Part shown: piece after piece, positions 1 through 7,863 of the stretch
Position numbering within the stretch: the first letter of the stretch is position 1
Layout of the letters: the number at the start of each line of letters is the position of its first letter
Assembly (NCBI GenBank): GCA_036322835.1
Contig: AP027304.1
Coordinates: 620,001 to 684,000, forward strand
Direction: 5' to 3'
DNA: 64,000 nucleotides
From: Tenuifilaceae bacterium CYCD
GTDB taxonomy: Bacteria; Bacteroidota; Bacteroidia; Bacteroidales; Tenuifilaceae
Program-made: the position numbers and the translations under genes
Notes under the pieces: generated by a model
What the model was told of the DNA's origin: nothing
What the model saw: the letters and a program-made list of their open reading frames with translations, nothing else
The model's database searches: none

Positions 1-381
1 CTTAAACTTATCGGGATTGCTGCGGGCATTCATAAAACCATCGTTGGTAATATTTATTTTCTGATCGCCGCAAACTATTAGTAAGGTTTGTCCCGAAATA
101 CCTAATTTTTCGGCTATTGCTTTGCTGCTATCGTCATCTAAATTGATAGATTGAAAAGATATTTTGCCAGATTTCAGCTGTTCAGCATAAAGTGTTTCAA
201 TGTTTTTCTGGGCTTCGGCCTCTACGGTTTTACAGGTAACACATCTACTTGTAAAATGAAAATAGTAAACTTCGATATTTCCAGAAGTAAACGCAGTTTT
301 ATTCTTAGCATCGCCCTGTGCTTTACACGAAGTACTCATTAAAACTGTAAATAGAATAGATAGAAAGTATAGATTTCTCAT
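1..381 (-). CDS. ArsF-like thioredoxin-fold protein (partial, 3' end outside window)
   Basis: The minus-strand frame opens with ATG at 381 and stays open for 127 codons to the window edge, so the C-terminus is missing. A short hydrophobic signal with a Cys at about residue 17 (STSCKAQ) suggests a lipoprotein. The mature part has a CXXC motif (RCVTCKTVE) in a thioredoxin-like context, followed by SINLDDDSSKAIAEKLGI. This resembles the ArsF family (called nitrophenyl nitroreductase subunit ArsF in current annotation), which accompanies ArsR, a small CXXC protein and an ArsG-type permease in Bacteroidota. It lies 12 bp downstream of the small CXXC protein gene, so the two are probably cotranscribed. 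The permease expected next would lie left of the window. The family call rests on motif and context. Confidence 0.7.
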   Translation of the reverse strand, partial: MRNLYFLSILFTVLMSTSCKAQGDAKNKTAFTSGNIEVYYFHFTSRCVTCKTVEAEAQKNIETLYAEQLKSGKISFQSINLDDDSSKAIAEKLGISGQTLLIVCGDQKINITNDGFMNARSNPDKFK

Positions 382-393
382 ACTGTTTATTCC

Positions 394-630
394 TTATTTC
401 TTCTCAATTAGACTTTTAATTTCGGATATATTTGGAAGGCGGCCACTCAAAACAACCTTTCCATCAATAACCAATGCTGGAGTATGCATAATTCCGTAAC
501 TCATAATTTTGACAATATCCTCCACCTTCTCGATGTTTGCATCTACTCCAAGATCAGCAACCGCTTCGCGGGCTAACTTTTCTAGTGCCTTGCACTTTGG
601 GCACCCAGTGCCTAATACTTTAATTTCCAT
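394..630 (-). CDS. Small thioredoxin-family redox disulfide protein
   Basis: This 78-residue protein has the active-site motif GCPKC at residues 9-13 and a cis-Pro region (MHTPALVIDGKVV) typical of the small redox-active disulfide proteins (TIGR00412-like). No signal peptide is seen, so it should be cytoplasmic. In Bacteroidota such proteins recur in arsenical operons between ArsR and the ArsF/ArsG proteins, and that is the order here: arsR at 708-1037, then this gene, then the ArsF-like gene 12 bp on. A thiol-disulfide role in metalloid handling is inferred from position; the substrate is unknown. Confidence 0.8.
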   Translation of the reverse strand: MEIKVLGTGCPKCKALEKLAREAVADLGVDANIEKVEDIVKIMSYGIMHTPALVIDGKVVLSGRLPNISEIKSLIEKK

Positions 631-707
631 ATTGCTACTTTTTAAGGTTTATTGTTTGAATATTGAACAGGAAATGTTGAATGAATATTTTCGTTGTTTT
701 CACTTCT

Positions 708-1037
708 TCATTCACAAATCGATGTTCTTTGTTCTTTATTTCTCTTCTCAAAGAATTCACCAAACAGAAGTTTTGCCTCATCCCAATTCTCCCTTCTGAT
801 GCAATACTTAATTTTTGGAGGATTAAACTCGCCCTGAATTAAACCTGCATCGCGCAACTCACTTAAATGCTGCGACAAAGTACTGCGGGCAATTGGCAAA
901 TCGTCCACTATATCACCACTATAGCAGCAGCTCTGGCCTGCAAGTATCTCAAGGATTTGAATTCGAACAGGGTGACTTAATGCCTTGGCGTAGCGGGCAA
1001 TCTTCTCCTGTCCCTCGGTGTATTTCTTTTTCGTCAT
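708..1037 (-). CDS. arsR: ArsR-family metalloregulatory repressor
   Basis: This 109-residue winged-helix protein has the ArsR/SmtB layout. Residues 15-35 (YAKALSHPVRIQILEIL) form the first helices, and the recognition helix is in ARSTLSQHLSELRDAGLI. A vicinal cysteine pair (QSCCYSGDIV, around residue 36) precedes the DNA-reading helix, so trivalent arsenic or antimony sensing by thiols is plausible. It is the first gene of the minus-strand ars-type operon, 77 bp ahead of the small redox gene. Two matching inverted repeats lie just upstream of its ATG and fit autorepression. The metalloid specificity is inferred. Confidence 0.88.
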   Translation of the reverse strand: MTKKKYTEGQEKIARYAKALSHPVRIQILEILAGQSCCYSGDIVDDLPIARSTLSQHLSELRDAGLIQGEFNPPKIKYCIRRENWDEAKLLFGEFFEKRNKEQRTSICE

Positions 1038-1048
1038 TTCATCAATAA

Positions 1049-1097
1049 ATATTTCGCAATATTACGAAATATTTCTATTTCGTCGAAACACGAAATA
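1049..1097 (-). promoter_or_regulatory. Tandem ArsR operators over the ars promoter
   Basis: Two inverted repeats have the same format. ATATTTCG at 1049-1056 pairs with CGAAATAT at 1065-1072, and TATTTCG at 1076-1082 pairs with CGAAATA at 1091-1097; both have 8-nt spacers. Their centres are 26 bp apart. The first spacer reads TAATATTG on the minus strand, one base off the Bacteroidota -7 box TAnnTTTG, so a repressor bound there would cover the promoter. They lie 12-60 bp upstream of the arsR start codon. Confidence 0.7.
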
Positions 1098-1163
1098 ATG
1101 AATGAAAAAATAATGGGAGATAACTTGAAAAACTCTCCATCACGCCAAAATCCATTAAATAAA

Positions 1164-2003
1164 TTAGTATGTGATTTTTCGGGTAATTTTATGCTCCAAC
1201 TTTTTATTCTTCACCTTATTGTTGGAGGTAACGGTACACTGGTAGGTGAGTTTTTCAACCCAGTTCCCATAGGAATCGAAATTATACTCATAATAATAAC
1301 CTTGCTCCATTTTTGAATCGGGAAGGGTTTCTAGCATTATATCACCATTCGGATAATACTCGCGTTTTAACGATGACTTTGGTGGTTGCTTAGTATAATC
1401 GAGAGGATAGATATGCGCAGCAATAAACTGTTCAGTACTCCTAAGAACCATTACCCTTAACGAATTGTTTGCCGGAACATAAATTAAGCGTTCAATATTG
1501 GTAAATACACCCGACTCATTAAAAATTCTAAGTTCCTTTATTCTTCCAAGGCTGTCACAATCAACCTGGGCATACTGTTTTTTTACTTTTTCGTAGAAAA
1601 ACTGAATATCCTTTAAGTATCCTGTGGTATCGCTATATTTAAACAGCACCTCCTCGGTAGTCCAGCCCTTATAGTTAATGAACTGACGCATAAACCTCCT
1701 GGTTGGTTCTCCTTTGATATTGTAATCCCAGTTAATTTCGTACTGAACACCTCCTGCGCTATTGTACTTGATCTCCGAAATTATTTTTCCCAGCGAATTA
1801 TATTTCTTTACAATCCGAAACGTAGGGGCTTTCTCACTCTTTATAGCCAAAACCTCGTGAGTTTCCTCTACACAACTAAAGTTAGCCCCTCTCGAAGCAG
1901 GAATTTGTGTACTCAAGTAAACATCAACAACAGGTTGCGCCATCAAGCCGCAACTCAAACAGAAAAACGTCAGAAGTATTGATATCTTTGATAATAAGAG
2001 CAT
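1164..2003 (-). CDS. Secreted protein of unknown function with YD-like segments
   Basis: This 279-residue protein begins with a clear signal peptide (MLLLSKISILLTFFCLSCGLMAQ). The mature part contains short tyrosine- and glycine-rich beta segments such as NSLGKIISEIKYNSAGG and REYYPNGDIMLE, which recall YD or MORN-like repeats, but I cannot assign a family. A TATCTTTA sequence at 2025-2032 on the minus strand, one base from the -7 consensus, could be its promoter. It is monocistronic as far as can be seen and is divergent from the methyltransferase gene at 2115. Confidence 0.7.
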   Translation of the reverse strand: MLLLSKISILLTFFCLSCGLMAQPVVDVYLSTQIPASRGANFSCVEETHEVLAIKSEKAPTFRIVKKYNSLGKIISEIKYNSAGGVQYEINWDYNIKGEPTRRFMRQFINYKGWTTEEVLFKYSDTTGYLKDIQFFYEKVKKQYAQVDCDSLGRIKELRIFNESGVFTNIERLIYVPANNSLRVMVLRSTEQFIAAHIYPLDYTKQPPKSSLKREYYPNGDIMLETLPDSKMEQGYYYEYNFDSYGNWVEKLTYQCTVTSNNKVKNKKLEHKITRKITY

Positions 2004-2065
2004 AAAACATATAAAATTACCGGGTAAAGATAACTATTTAGAGGTCATCTTCTACGCAAAACCTA

Positions 2066-2097
2066 TTTAGGAGAAAGTCTTAATTTGATTATTTTTG
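2066..2097 (+). promoter_or_regulatory. Bacteroidota-type promoter of the RNA methyltransferase gene
   Basis: TATTTTTG at 2090-2097 matches the -7 consensus TAnnTTTG. TTTA at 2066-2069 lies 20 bp upstream, at the -33 position. The start codon is 17 bp further on. Confidence 0.55.
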
Positions 2098-2114
2098 AAC
2101 ATTTCTAACTAATT

Positions 2115-3266
2115 ATGATTCCCGCTGGATGTGTAGAAAGATGTCGTGGTTGTAAGCATCGCGAATGGAGCATGGACGAAAGCCTTGCTCAGAAGTACAG
2201 TTTTCTTAAAGCAAAATTATATCCTTGGAGCAACATATTGGAGGATGTACAATCTGTTGACAATGGTAAACGCTGGAACTATAGATCGAAAACAACGCTA
2301 AGTACTTATTTCGATGGTTTTGAATGGCGATTTGGGATGTGGTCGCGCGATGAGCTAATACCAATTCCAGATTGTCCAATTCACTCTTCAAGTGTAAATA
2401 AAGCATTAGAACTGATTCGTTTAAACATTCCTAAAGCAAGAAGTTTTCAACTTGCTTACATTGTTCTATCCGGGGCACAACTAGTTTTGGTTATAAAATC
2501 GAAACAAATACCCGATTTTGGATGGTTAACCAACAATCTAAAATCGGAACTTACCACGCTTGGCATTGAAGGTTTTTGGGTACATCTAAATCCATCGGCA
2601 GGAAAGCGAATCTTCGAAAAGATAGGATGGCACTTGATATGGGGCAATGCTCACTCAATTGATTACAATGGATTGATATATGGCCCAGCAGCATTCCAAC
2701 AACTTATTCCTGAACTCTACAATCAATCACTACTTGAGGCAAAAAACTTCTTCGATATAAATAAAAACAACGCGGTTGTCGACCTATACTGTGGCACTGG
2801 AAATTCAATAAAGCAATGGCTGAATGCTAAGGCCTCGGTTTTAGGGATTGAACTTGGTGGCGATGCGGTTGAATGCGCAAAAATCAATGTACCTCGGGCA
2901 GAAATTCTGCGAGGAGCATGCCGACAAAGAGTCCCACAAATTGAGAGTTGGTCTGTTGAACAAAAAAAATTAGGGAAACAATTGCTTTTGTATGCAAACC
3001 CACCCAGAACAGGACTTGAGCAAGAGGTACTTACATGGATTGCAAAAAACGGAAAACCTTCAAAAATTGCTTACCTCTCATGCAGTCCTGGAACTCTATC
3101 TAAAAATATTTTAATGCTAACACAGCATGGATATGAGGTAAAACGGTTAATTCCCTTCGACTTTTTTCCTCAAACAATTCATGTAGAATGCTTAGCCTTA
3201 CTCGAATTGACCTCTAACTCCCAAAACACTGTTAGTCAATCCTATGATAATTTTGATGAAATTTAG
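2115..3266 (+). CDS. RlmD/TrmA-like class I SAM-dependent RNA uracil-5 methyltransferase
   Basis: The 383-residue protein has the hallmarks of the RumA/TrmA family. Cysteines C6, C10, C13 and C87 (in PIPDCPIH) match the four iron-sulfur cluster ligands. The SAM motif is DLYCGTGNS (223-231). NPPRTG (296-301) stands where the family usually has DPPR. SCSPGT (322-327) carries the nucleophile C323, and E358 in HVECLALLEL is the likely general base. The usual N-terminal TRAM RNA-binding domain is absent, because the cluster cysteines begin at residue 6. The target is probably a uridine in rRNA or tRNA, but the site cannot be told from sequence. It stands alone on the plus strand. Confidence 0.82.
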   Translation: MIPAGCVERCRGCKHREWSMDESLAQKYSFLKAKLYPWSNILEDVQSVDNGKRWNYRSKTTLSTYFDGFEWRFGMWSRDELIPIPDCPIHSSSVNKALELIRLNIPKARSFQLAYIVLSGAQLVLVIKSKQIPDFGWLTNNLKSELTTLGIEGFWVHLNPSAGKRIFEKIGWHLIWGNAHSIDYNGLIYGPAAFQQLIPELYNQSLLEAKNFFDINKNNAVVDLYCGTGNSIKQWLNAKASVLGIELGGDAVECAKINVPRAEILRGACRQRVPQIESWSVEQKKLGKQLLLYANPPRTGLEQEVLTWIAKNGKPSKIAYLSCSPGTLSKNILMLTQHGYEVKRLIPFDFFPQTIHVECLALLELTSNSQNTVSQSYDNFDEI

Positions 3267-3318
3267 ATTAACAGTGACAGATATATTCCACATATTAAAT
3301 AGTAAATTTGATTTCACT

Positions 3319-3326
3319 TAATTTTG
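3319..3326 (+). promoter_or_regulatory. Candidate -7 box for the Ntn hydrolase-sirtuin pair
   Basis: TAATTTTG at 3319-3326 matches TAnnTTTG and lies 28 bp ahead of the start codon. A second match, TAAATTTG, is at 3303-3310. No good -33 element was found for either. Confidence 0.4.
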
Positions 3327-3354
3327 AAGGATACAATCCCATAAAAATCACACT

Positions 3355-4584
3355 ATGATTGGGAAAAAACTCTCGACTTTTGTAGTGGTATTAGCAACTT
3401 TTGCAAACACGGCGATAGCCTGTACCACCGCCATTATTAGTGGAAAATCAACTCCCGATGGTCGGCCTATACTTTGGAAACATCGCGATACGGATAAATT
3501 CAACAACAAGATAATATTCGAAACAGGAAATAGGTATACCTACATTGGATTAATTAACTCCGAGGATTCTCTCCACGAGGTATGGGCTGGCACCAACAGC
3601 GCAGGTTTTTCCATAATGAATGCCGCATCATATAATCTGTTGCCACCCAACGATACCGTTAAAGTTATAGATTTAGAGGGGTATATCATGAAATTGGCCT
3701 TGGCCAACTGTGCCACCATATCGGATTTTGCAAGTATGCTCGATACTCTTCCTCGTCCGTGGGGAATTTCGGCCAACTTTGGAATAATTGATGCCCGTGG
3801 AGGTGCTGGGTACTTCGAGGCTAACAACTTCAACTACTGGTTCTATGATGCCAACGATCCGCTTGTTGCACCCAATGGATATTTAGTGAGAACTAATTTT
3901 TCGGTGGTTGGAAGAGAGAATGAGGGTTTAGGATACAACCGGTACAACACTGCGCAAAGTATTCTATCCGAAGCGTTATTCCAAAATGGATTAACACCAG
4001 AGTTTTTTTTGCACAATGCATCGCTCTGCCTTCGTCATGATTTAACAAAAACAAACCTCTACAATGAATTTGACAAAGAAAACTTTGAAAATAGAGTATA
4101 CCCAATTCGCGATTTCATTGTGAGATACGCCTCTTCCTCTACTTTTATTGTGCAAGGAGTTAAACCAGGTGAATCACCATCTCTTACCACATCTTGGATC
4201 AAACTGGGATTTCAACCCGCCTCGGTAGCAATTCCGGTTTGGGTTGGAACAACTAACACAATCCCCCAAATTTTAACTGCACCGAATTGCGAAAATTCTA
4301 CCCTTTGTAACATTACCCTTAAATTAAAAGAACAATGTTTTCCCTATATTAAATGGAATGAAGGGGAAAACTATATTTTACTCGAAAAACTTGGAAATAT
4401 CAATGGAACTGGCCTTATTCAACTTATTGTTCCTTTCGATAACGAAATTATAGCCAGAACCGAAAAATTACTTGCAAAATGGCGTAAATCGGGATTTGAG
4501 GAGAATGTTGCGAAAAAATTCTACACAGAACTTGATGAGCAGATTTTATACTTTTACTCCTCCAATTTTGGCATTAAACCATGA
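3355..4584 (+). CDS. Secreted C45-like Ntn hydrolase / acyltransferase
   Basis: The 409-residue precursor has a signal peptide ending TAIA, directly before C23 in CTTAIISGK. That places a cysteine at the mature N-terminus, as expected of an N-terminal nucleophile hydrolase. The following PDGRPILWKHRDTD and GTNSAGFSIMNAAS segments are typical of the peptidase C45 / choloylglycine hydrolase-like group (acyl-CoA:6-aminopenicillanate acyltransferase relatives). It should cleave or transfer an amide-linked acyl group in the periplasm; the substrate is unknown. Its last four bases overlap the start of the sirtuin gene (ATGA), so the two are translationally coupled. Confidence 0.75.
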   Translation: MIGKKLSTFVVVLATFANTAIACTTAIISGKSTPDGRPILWKHRDTDKFNNKIIFETGNRYTYIGLINSEDSLHEVWAGTNSAGFSIMNAASYNLLPPNDTVKVIDLEGYIMKLALANCATISDFASMLDTLPRPWGISANFGIIDARGGAGYFEANNFNYWFYDANDPLVAPNGYLVRTNFSVVGRENEGLGYNRYNTAQSILSEALFQNGLTPEFFLHNASLCLRHDLTKTNLYNEFDKENFENRVYPIRDFIVRYASSSTFIVQGVKPGESPSLTTSWIKLGFQPASVAIPVWVGTTNTIPQILTAPNCENSTLCNITLKLKEQCFPYIKWNEGENYILLEKLGNINGTGLIQLIVPFDNEIIARTEKLLAKWRKSGFEENVAKKFYTELDEQILYFYSSNFGIKP

Positions 4585-5270
4585 TTAGAAAAAGGCTTGT
4601 TGTTCTCACTGGCGCAGGGATCAGTGCCGAAAGCGGAATTAGAACATTCCGCGATATGGGTGGATTATGGGAAGAGTACGATGTAATGGAGGTTGCTAGC
4701 ATCGATGGCTGGAAACGAAATCCTCAACTGGTGCTAAAGTTTTATAACGATCGTCGTCGTCAACTACAAAATGCGCAACCCAATTTAGCACATATTTCGC
4801 TGGCTAATGCCGAAAAAGATTTCATCGTAAATATTATCACACAAAACGTAGATAACTTGCATGAACGCGCAGGCAGTTCACGCATTCTACACCTGCACGG
4901 CGAATTGCAAAAAGCGCAATCCACGGCCGATCCCAATCACATTATTGATATTGGGTACAACGATATTAACTGGGGCGATAAATGCCCTAAGGGATATCAG
5001 CTCCGTCCGCACATAGTCTGGTTTGGCGAAGCCGTTCCGGCAATGAGCGATGCAATAAAGTTGACTCAGAGTGCTGAAATTTTTGCCGTGGTAGGAACAT
5101 CGTTGAACGTATATCCTGCAGCAAGCTTGCTCGATTATGTTCCCAAAAGTTGCCCTATTTACCTGATCGACCCCAACGATGTTGGTATATTCCAAAGAAA
5201 CGTAACTGTAATTAAGGAAAAAGCATCGGTTGGTGTGACTATTTTGCTAGATATGCTTAAGAACAATTAA
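4581..5270 (+). CDS. cobB: Class III sirtuin, NAD-dependent protein deacylase (CobB-like)
   Basis: This 229-residue Sir2 protein has the NAD-binding motif GAGISAESGIRTFRD (11-25), TQNVDNLH (87-94) and catalytic H106 (LHLHGEL). Y55 and R58 in FYNDRRRQL match the Tyr-x-x-Arg pair that gives CobB and SIRT5 their preference for succinyl-lysine and malonyl-lysine. The four zinc-ribbon cysteines are not there: the stretch after H106 has one cysteine (DKCPKG), so the small domain must fold without zinc. It overlaps the upstream Ntn hydrolase gene by 4 bp. It probably removes acyl groups from cytoplasmic proteins. Desuccinylase preference is an inference from the Y-R pair. Confidence 0.88.
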   Translation: MIRKRLVVLTGAGISAESGIRTFRDMGGLWEEYDVMEVASIDGWKRNPQLVLKFYNDRRRQLQNAQPNLAHISLANAEKDFIVNIITQNVDNLHERAGSSRILHLHGELQKAQSTADPNHIIDIGYNDINWGDKCPKGYQLRPHIVWFGEAVPAMSDAIKLTQSAEIFAVVGTSLNVYPAASLLDYVPKSCPIYLIDPNDVGIFQRNVTVIKEKASVGVTILLDMLKNN

Positions 5271-5320
5271 ACTGCCAAAAAACCTCCCATTTTAAGTAAA
5301 CCAGTACCAATACAAATAAC

Positions 5321-5328
5321 TATCTTTG
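5321..5328 (+). promoter_or_regulatory. -7 box of the beta-barrel gene, which decides its start
   Basis: TATCTTTG at 5321-5328 matches TAnnTTTG. A TTG at 5326 that could open a longer reading frame lies inside this box. Translation therefore most likely starts at ATG 5371. Confidence 0.55.
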
Positions 5329-5370
5329 CACTTTCATCTTAAAAGATTGATTACTAAGGTGCATTCTGCA

Positions 5371-5970
5371 ATGAAAAAAATAATTACTGCCTGTTTAATT
5401 ATAATTCTAACCATAAGTGCTAATGCACAGAATTTTAATGCAGGTTTTACGCTAGGGCTTGCGGCCACCCAGGTTGATGGCGATAGCTATGGTGGTTTTA
5501 ACAAGGCTGGTCCGGTTGCAGGAATATGGATCGGGAGAAATTTCCACGACAACTGGTTTGGCCGAATGGAACTACGATATGTTCAAAAAGGTAGCTACGC
5601 AAAAACATCACAGGAATCGTCGAGTTTTTACAGAATTAGGCTGCATTACTTCGAAGTACCTTTATTTGTAGGATACCGTTTCGGGAATAGTTTTCAGGCA
5701 TTGGCGGGTTTTAGTTTAGGGTATCTGGGAAAAGCAGAAGAGATGACTGACCAAGGATCCTTCCCCGACGAAAATATAGCCGCTTTTAAAAAATATGAAT
5801 TTGCTGGTATTGGAGGCATCGAGTATAACTATAGCGAACGATGGGCTGTTGGCTTATTCTTCTGCTACTCCATATTTCCAATTCGGCCTTACGATAACAA
5901 CATTACCTACAGATTAGACAAAGGCCAATATAATCAAGTCTTAGAATTTAATGTTCGATATAAACTTTAA
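5371..5970 (+). CDS. PorT-like outer membrane beta-barrel protein
   Basis: From ATG 5371 the protein is 199 residues long, with a clean signal peptide (MKKIITACLIIILTISANAQ). The rest is alternating amphipathic beta strands (NFNAGFTLGLAATQVDG, GRMELRYVQKGSYA, FEVPLFVGYRFG) ending in an aromatic strand (VLEFNVRYKL), as expected of an eight-stranded outer membrane barrel of the PorT / outer-membrane-beta-barrel family. The start is preferred over the upstream TTG because that codon falls in the promoter. It lies 14 bp ahead of the PagL-like gene and probably begins a four-gene envelope operon. Function is unknown. Confidence 0.78.
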   Translation: MKKIITACLIIILTISANAQNFNAGFTLGLAATQVDGDSYGGFNKAGPVAGIWIGRNFHDNWFGRMELRYVQKGSYAKTSQESSSFYRIRLHYFEVPLFVGYRFGNSFQALAGFSLGYLGKAEEMTDQGSFPDENIAAFKKYEFAGIGGIEYNYSERWAVGLFFCYSIFPIRPYDNNITYRLDKGQYNQVLEFNVRYKL

Positions 5971-5984
5971 GTTTACATACACTC

Positions 5985-7109
5985 ATGCCTTTTAAAAAAA
6001 TTCCTATAGCCACATTCATTATAGTAATATCGTTTTGTTCTTTATCAAAAGCATCAATAAAAGATAGTTCTTTCGTAAAGAGATTAGTTTTTAGCGTAGA
6101 GCCACAATGGGGATTTGTTGTACCCCATCATGATTATATGTCATACTTTATAGAAAAAAATATCACTGGATTCCAGGCCAACATTGGCCTGCTCACCCTT
6201 GGAACAAAGGACTGGCATCATCTTTACAACTATCCTCAAATAGGAATGGGGTTCTACTACTCAAGCCTTGGCAACGATGGAATCTATGGAAAGATGAACG
6301 CCCTTTACCTTTACGTTGATCGAAAATTTCTTCCATACCAAAACCGTTTCAATATTGGAAATCGAATTGCTTTTGGCGCTAGCTATATAACCAAGCATTA
6401 CGATAAAGAGTCGAATCCTTTAAATATTGTAATTGCTACCTCAATAAATGCATTTATACAATACGACCTTATGCTTTACTACAGCATTAGCCCCAATCTT
6501 AACCTAAGGGGTTACATAGGTTTCACCCATACATCTAACGGCAGCATTAAAGATCCAAATAAAGGATTCAACATTATTACTTCGGGATTAGGTTTGCAGT
6601 ACACTATTTCCAGCGAACGGCATACCGCCAGGGTTAGTCCTGATAGCTATGAGTACAGCAACTCTCACAAAATTAGCATCGGAAGCGTTTATGGATGTAA
6701 ATCTATAACCAGACTTGACAATAAAGTATATCACATTGCAGGAGTTACCGGTGAATACCTTTATCAAATTAATCCTACTACACTGATTGGTGGAGAAGTT
6801 GTGGCTTACTGGGATTCATCAAATAAAGAAGAAGCCGATGCTGAAGACCAAGAATCCTTCGAAAAGATCGATTACCTCAACATCACGCTAAATCCTACTT
6901 ATGCATTAAAGATGGGGCGGGTGTTATTCACATTCCAACCTGGGTTATACCTTAAGAATAGCGTTAAACCATACGGGATTGTAACAAATAAGGTTGGAAT
7001 ACGATACCAAATAGCACAAAAATACTACGCCTCAATCGCTATTAAGGCACATTGGCTAGCAAAAGCCGATTTCATTGAGTTTGGTTTTAGGTATAATATC
7101 CTTGATTAG
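5985..7109 (+). CDS. PagL-like lipid A 3-O-deacylase / acyloxyacyl hydrolase, enlarged
   Basis: After a signal peptide (through about residue 23) the protein has PagL-type features. The segment GFTHTSNGSIKDPNKGFN (179-196) matches the catalytic His-x-Ser neighbourhood of PagL, with H182 and S184. PagL enzymes remove the 3-O-linked acyl chain of lipid A at the outer membrane. At 374 residues it is about twice the length of classical PagL. The extra C-terminal half (after about 205) is again beta-rich (HKISIGSVYGCKSI, FTFQPGLYLKN), so it may be a larger barrel or a duplicated one. It sits between the beta-barrel gene and the GIN lipoprotein gene, 2 bp from the latter. Confidence 0.72.
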   Translation: MPFKKIPIATFIIVISFCSLSKASIKDSSFVKRLVFSVEPQWGFVVPHHDYMSYFIEKNITGFQANIGLLTLGTKDWHHLYNYPQIGMGFYYSSLGNDGIYGKMNALYLYVDRKFLPYQNRFNIGNRIAFGASYITKHYDKESNPLNIVIATSINAFIQYDLMLYYSISPNLNLRGYIGFTHTSNGSIKDPNKGFNIITSGLGLQYTISSERHTARVSPDSYEYSNSHKISIGSVYGCKSITRLDNKVYHIAGVTGEYLYQINPTTLIGGEVVAYWDSSNKEEADAEDQESFEKIDYLNITLNPTYALKMGRVLFTFQPGLYLKNSVKPYGIVTNKVGIRYQIAQKYYASIAIKAHWLAKADFIEFGFRYNILD

Positions 7110-7111
7110 CA

Positions 7112-7837
7112 ATGATAAAAACTAAGTACATACTTCTTGTTATCCTTCCACTTTTGGCGGGCTGCAGTTTAATAGATGATTGGTCGGCTGGTAATATTGA
7201 GGTTAGAAGAATTACCATTAACAATGACCTGGTAGATATTAAGGTTAAAAACATATTCGAAATTACGCTGATACAGGATGACAGTGCATACATCGACGTA
7301 ATTTGTGGAGAAAACTTCCAGTCCAAAGTCGACATACATGCTGATGGTAAATCGTTAATCATAGATCATAGTATCAATAATCGGTGGCTCCATGGCTACG
7401 ATAAGGTTAAACTGGAAATTCATCTTACATTCATTCCCACAATGAATATATTTAGCCCAATAAAAATTGAAACACGGGGCATATTCAACACCAATACTTT
7501 TTACTTAGTTGATTGGGGAAGTTTCACCGAATGCAACGTGTCTATCAATGTAGATAAATTAATAGTGCAAACATCCGGTGACAACTTTGGTGAATACAAC
7601 ATTAAAGGAACCTCCAGGGTAACCGATATCGCGGTAAGGGGATCTACTAAGATTGATTGCTCTGAACTACAAACAGAATCGTGCAACCTGTACCATAAAA
7701 GCATTATGGACGTTTCGCTAACTGTAAGTAACAATTTTGTTGTTAACATCATTTCGTCGGGCAATGCTTACTATAGAGGAAATCCAACCGTCACACTGAC
7801 AAGGAGTGGCAGTGGAAATGTATATCAAATCAACTAG
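7112..7837 (+). CDS. GIN-domain (DUF2807) lipoprotein
   Basis: The 241-residue protein has a lipobox (LPLLAGC, Cys18). The mature part has the repeating short beta-strand pattern of the GIN/DUF2807 head domain: FEITLIQDDSAYIDVICGENF, then INVDKLIVQTSGD, GSTKIDCSELQTES, and SSGNAYYRGNPTVTLTRSGSGNV at the end. These proteins form right-handed beta-helix-like structures and are frequent in Bacteroidota envelopes; their role is not settled. It follows the PagL-like gene by 2 bp and precedes the aspartic protease gene, so it is likely in the same operon. Confidence 0.75.
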   Translation: MIKTKYILLVILPLLAGCSLIDDWSAGNIEVRRITINNDLVDIKVKNIFEITLIQDDSAYIDVICGENFQSKVDIHADGKSLIIDHSINNRWLHGYDKVKLEIHLTFIPTMNIFSPIKIETRGIFNTNTFYLVDWGSFTECNVSINVDKLIVQTSGDNFGEYNIKGTSRVTDIAVRGSTKIDCSELQTESCNLYHKSIMDVSLTVSNNFVVNIISSGNAYYRGNPTVTLTRSGSGNVYQIN

Positions 7838-7863
7838 CAGCAAACAACACAAATCTTCGCAAG

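Noticed and set aside
1098-1316. A 72-codon plus-strand frame ahead of the hypothetical gene
   Set aside because: It lies mostly over the end of the minus-strand gene at 1164-2003 and begins next to the ArsR operators. Its amino acid pattern has no signal or family motif.
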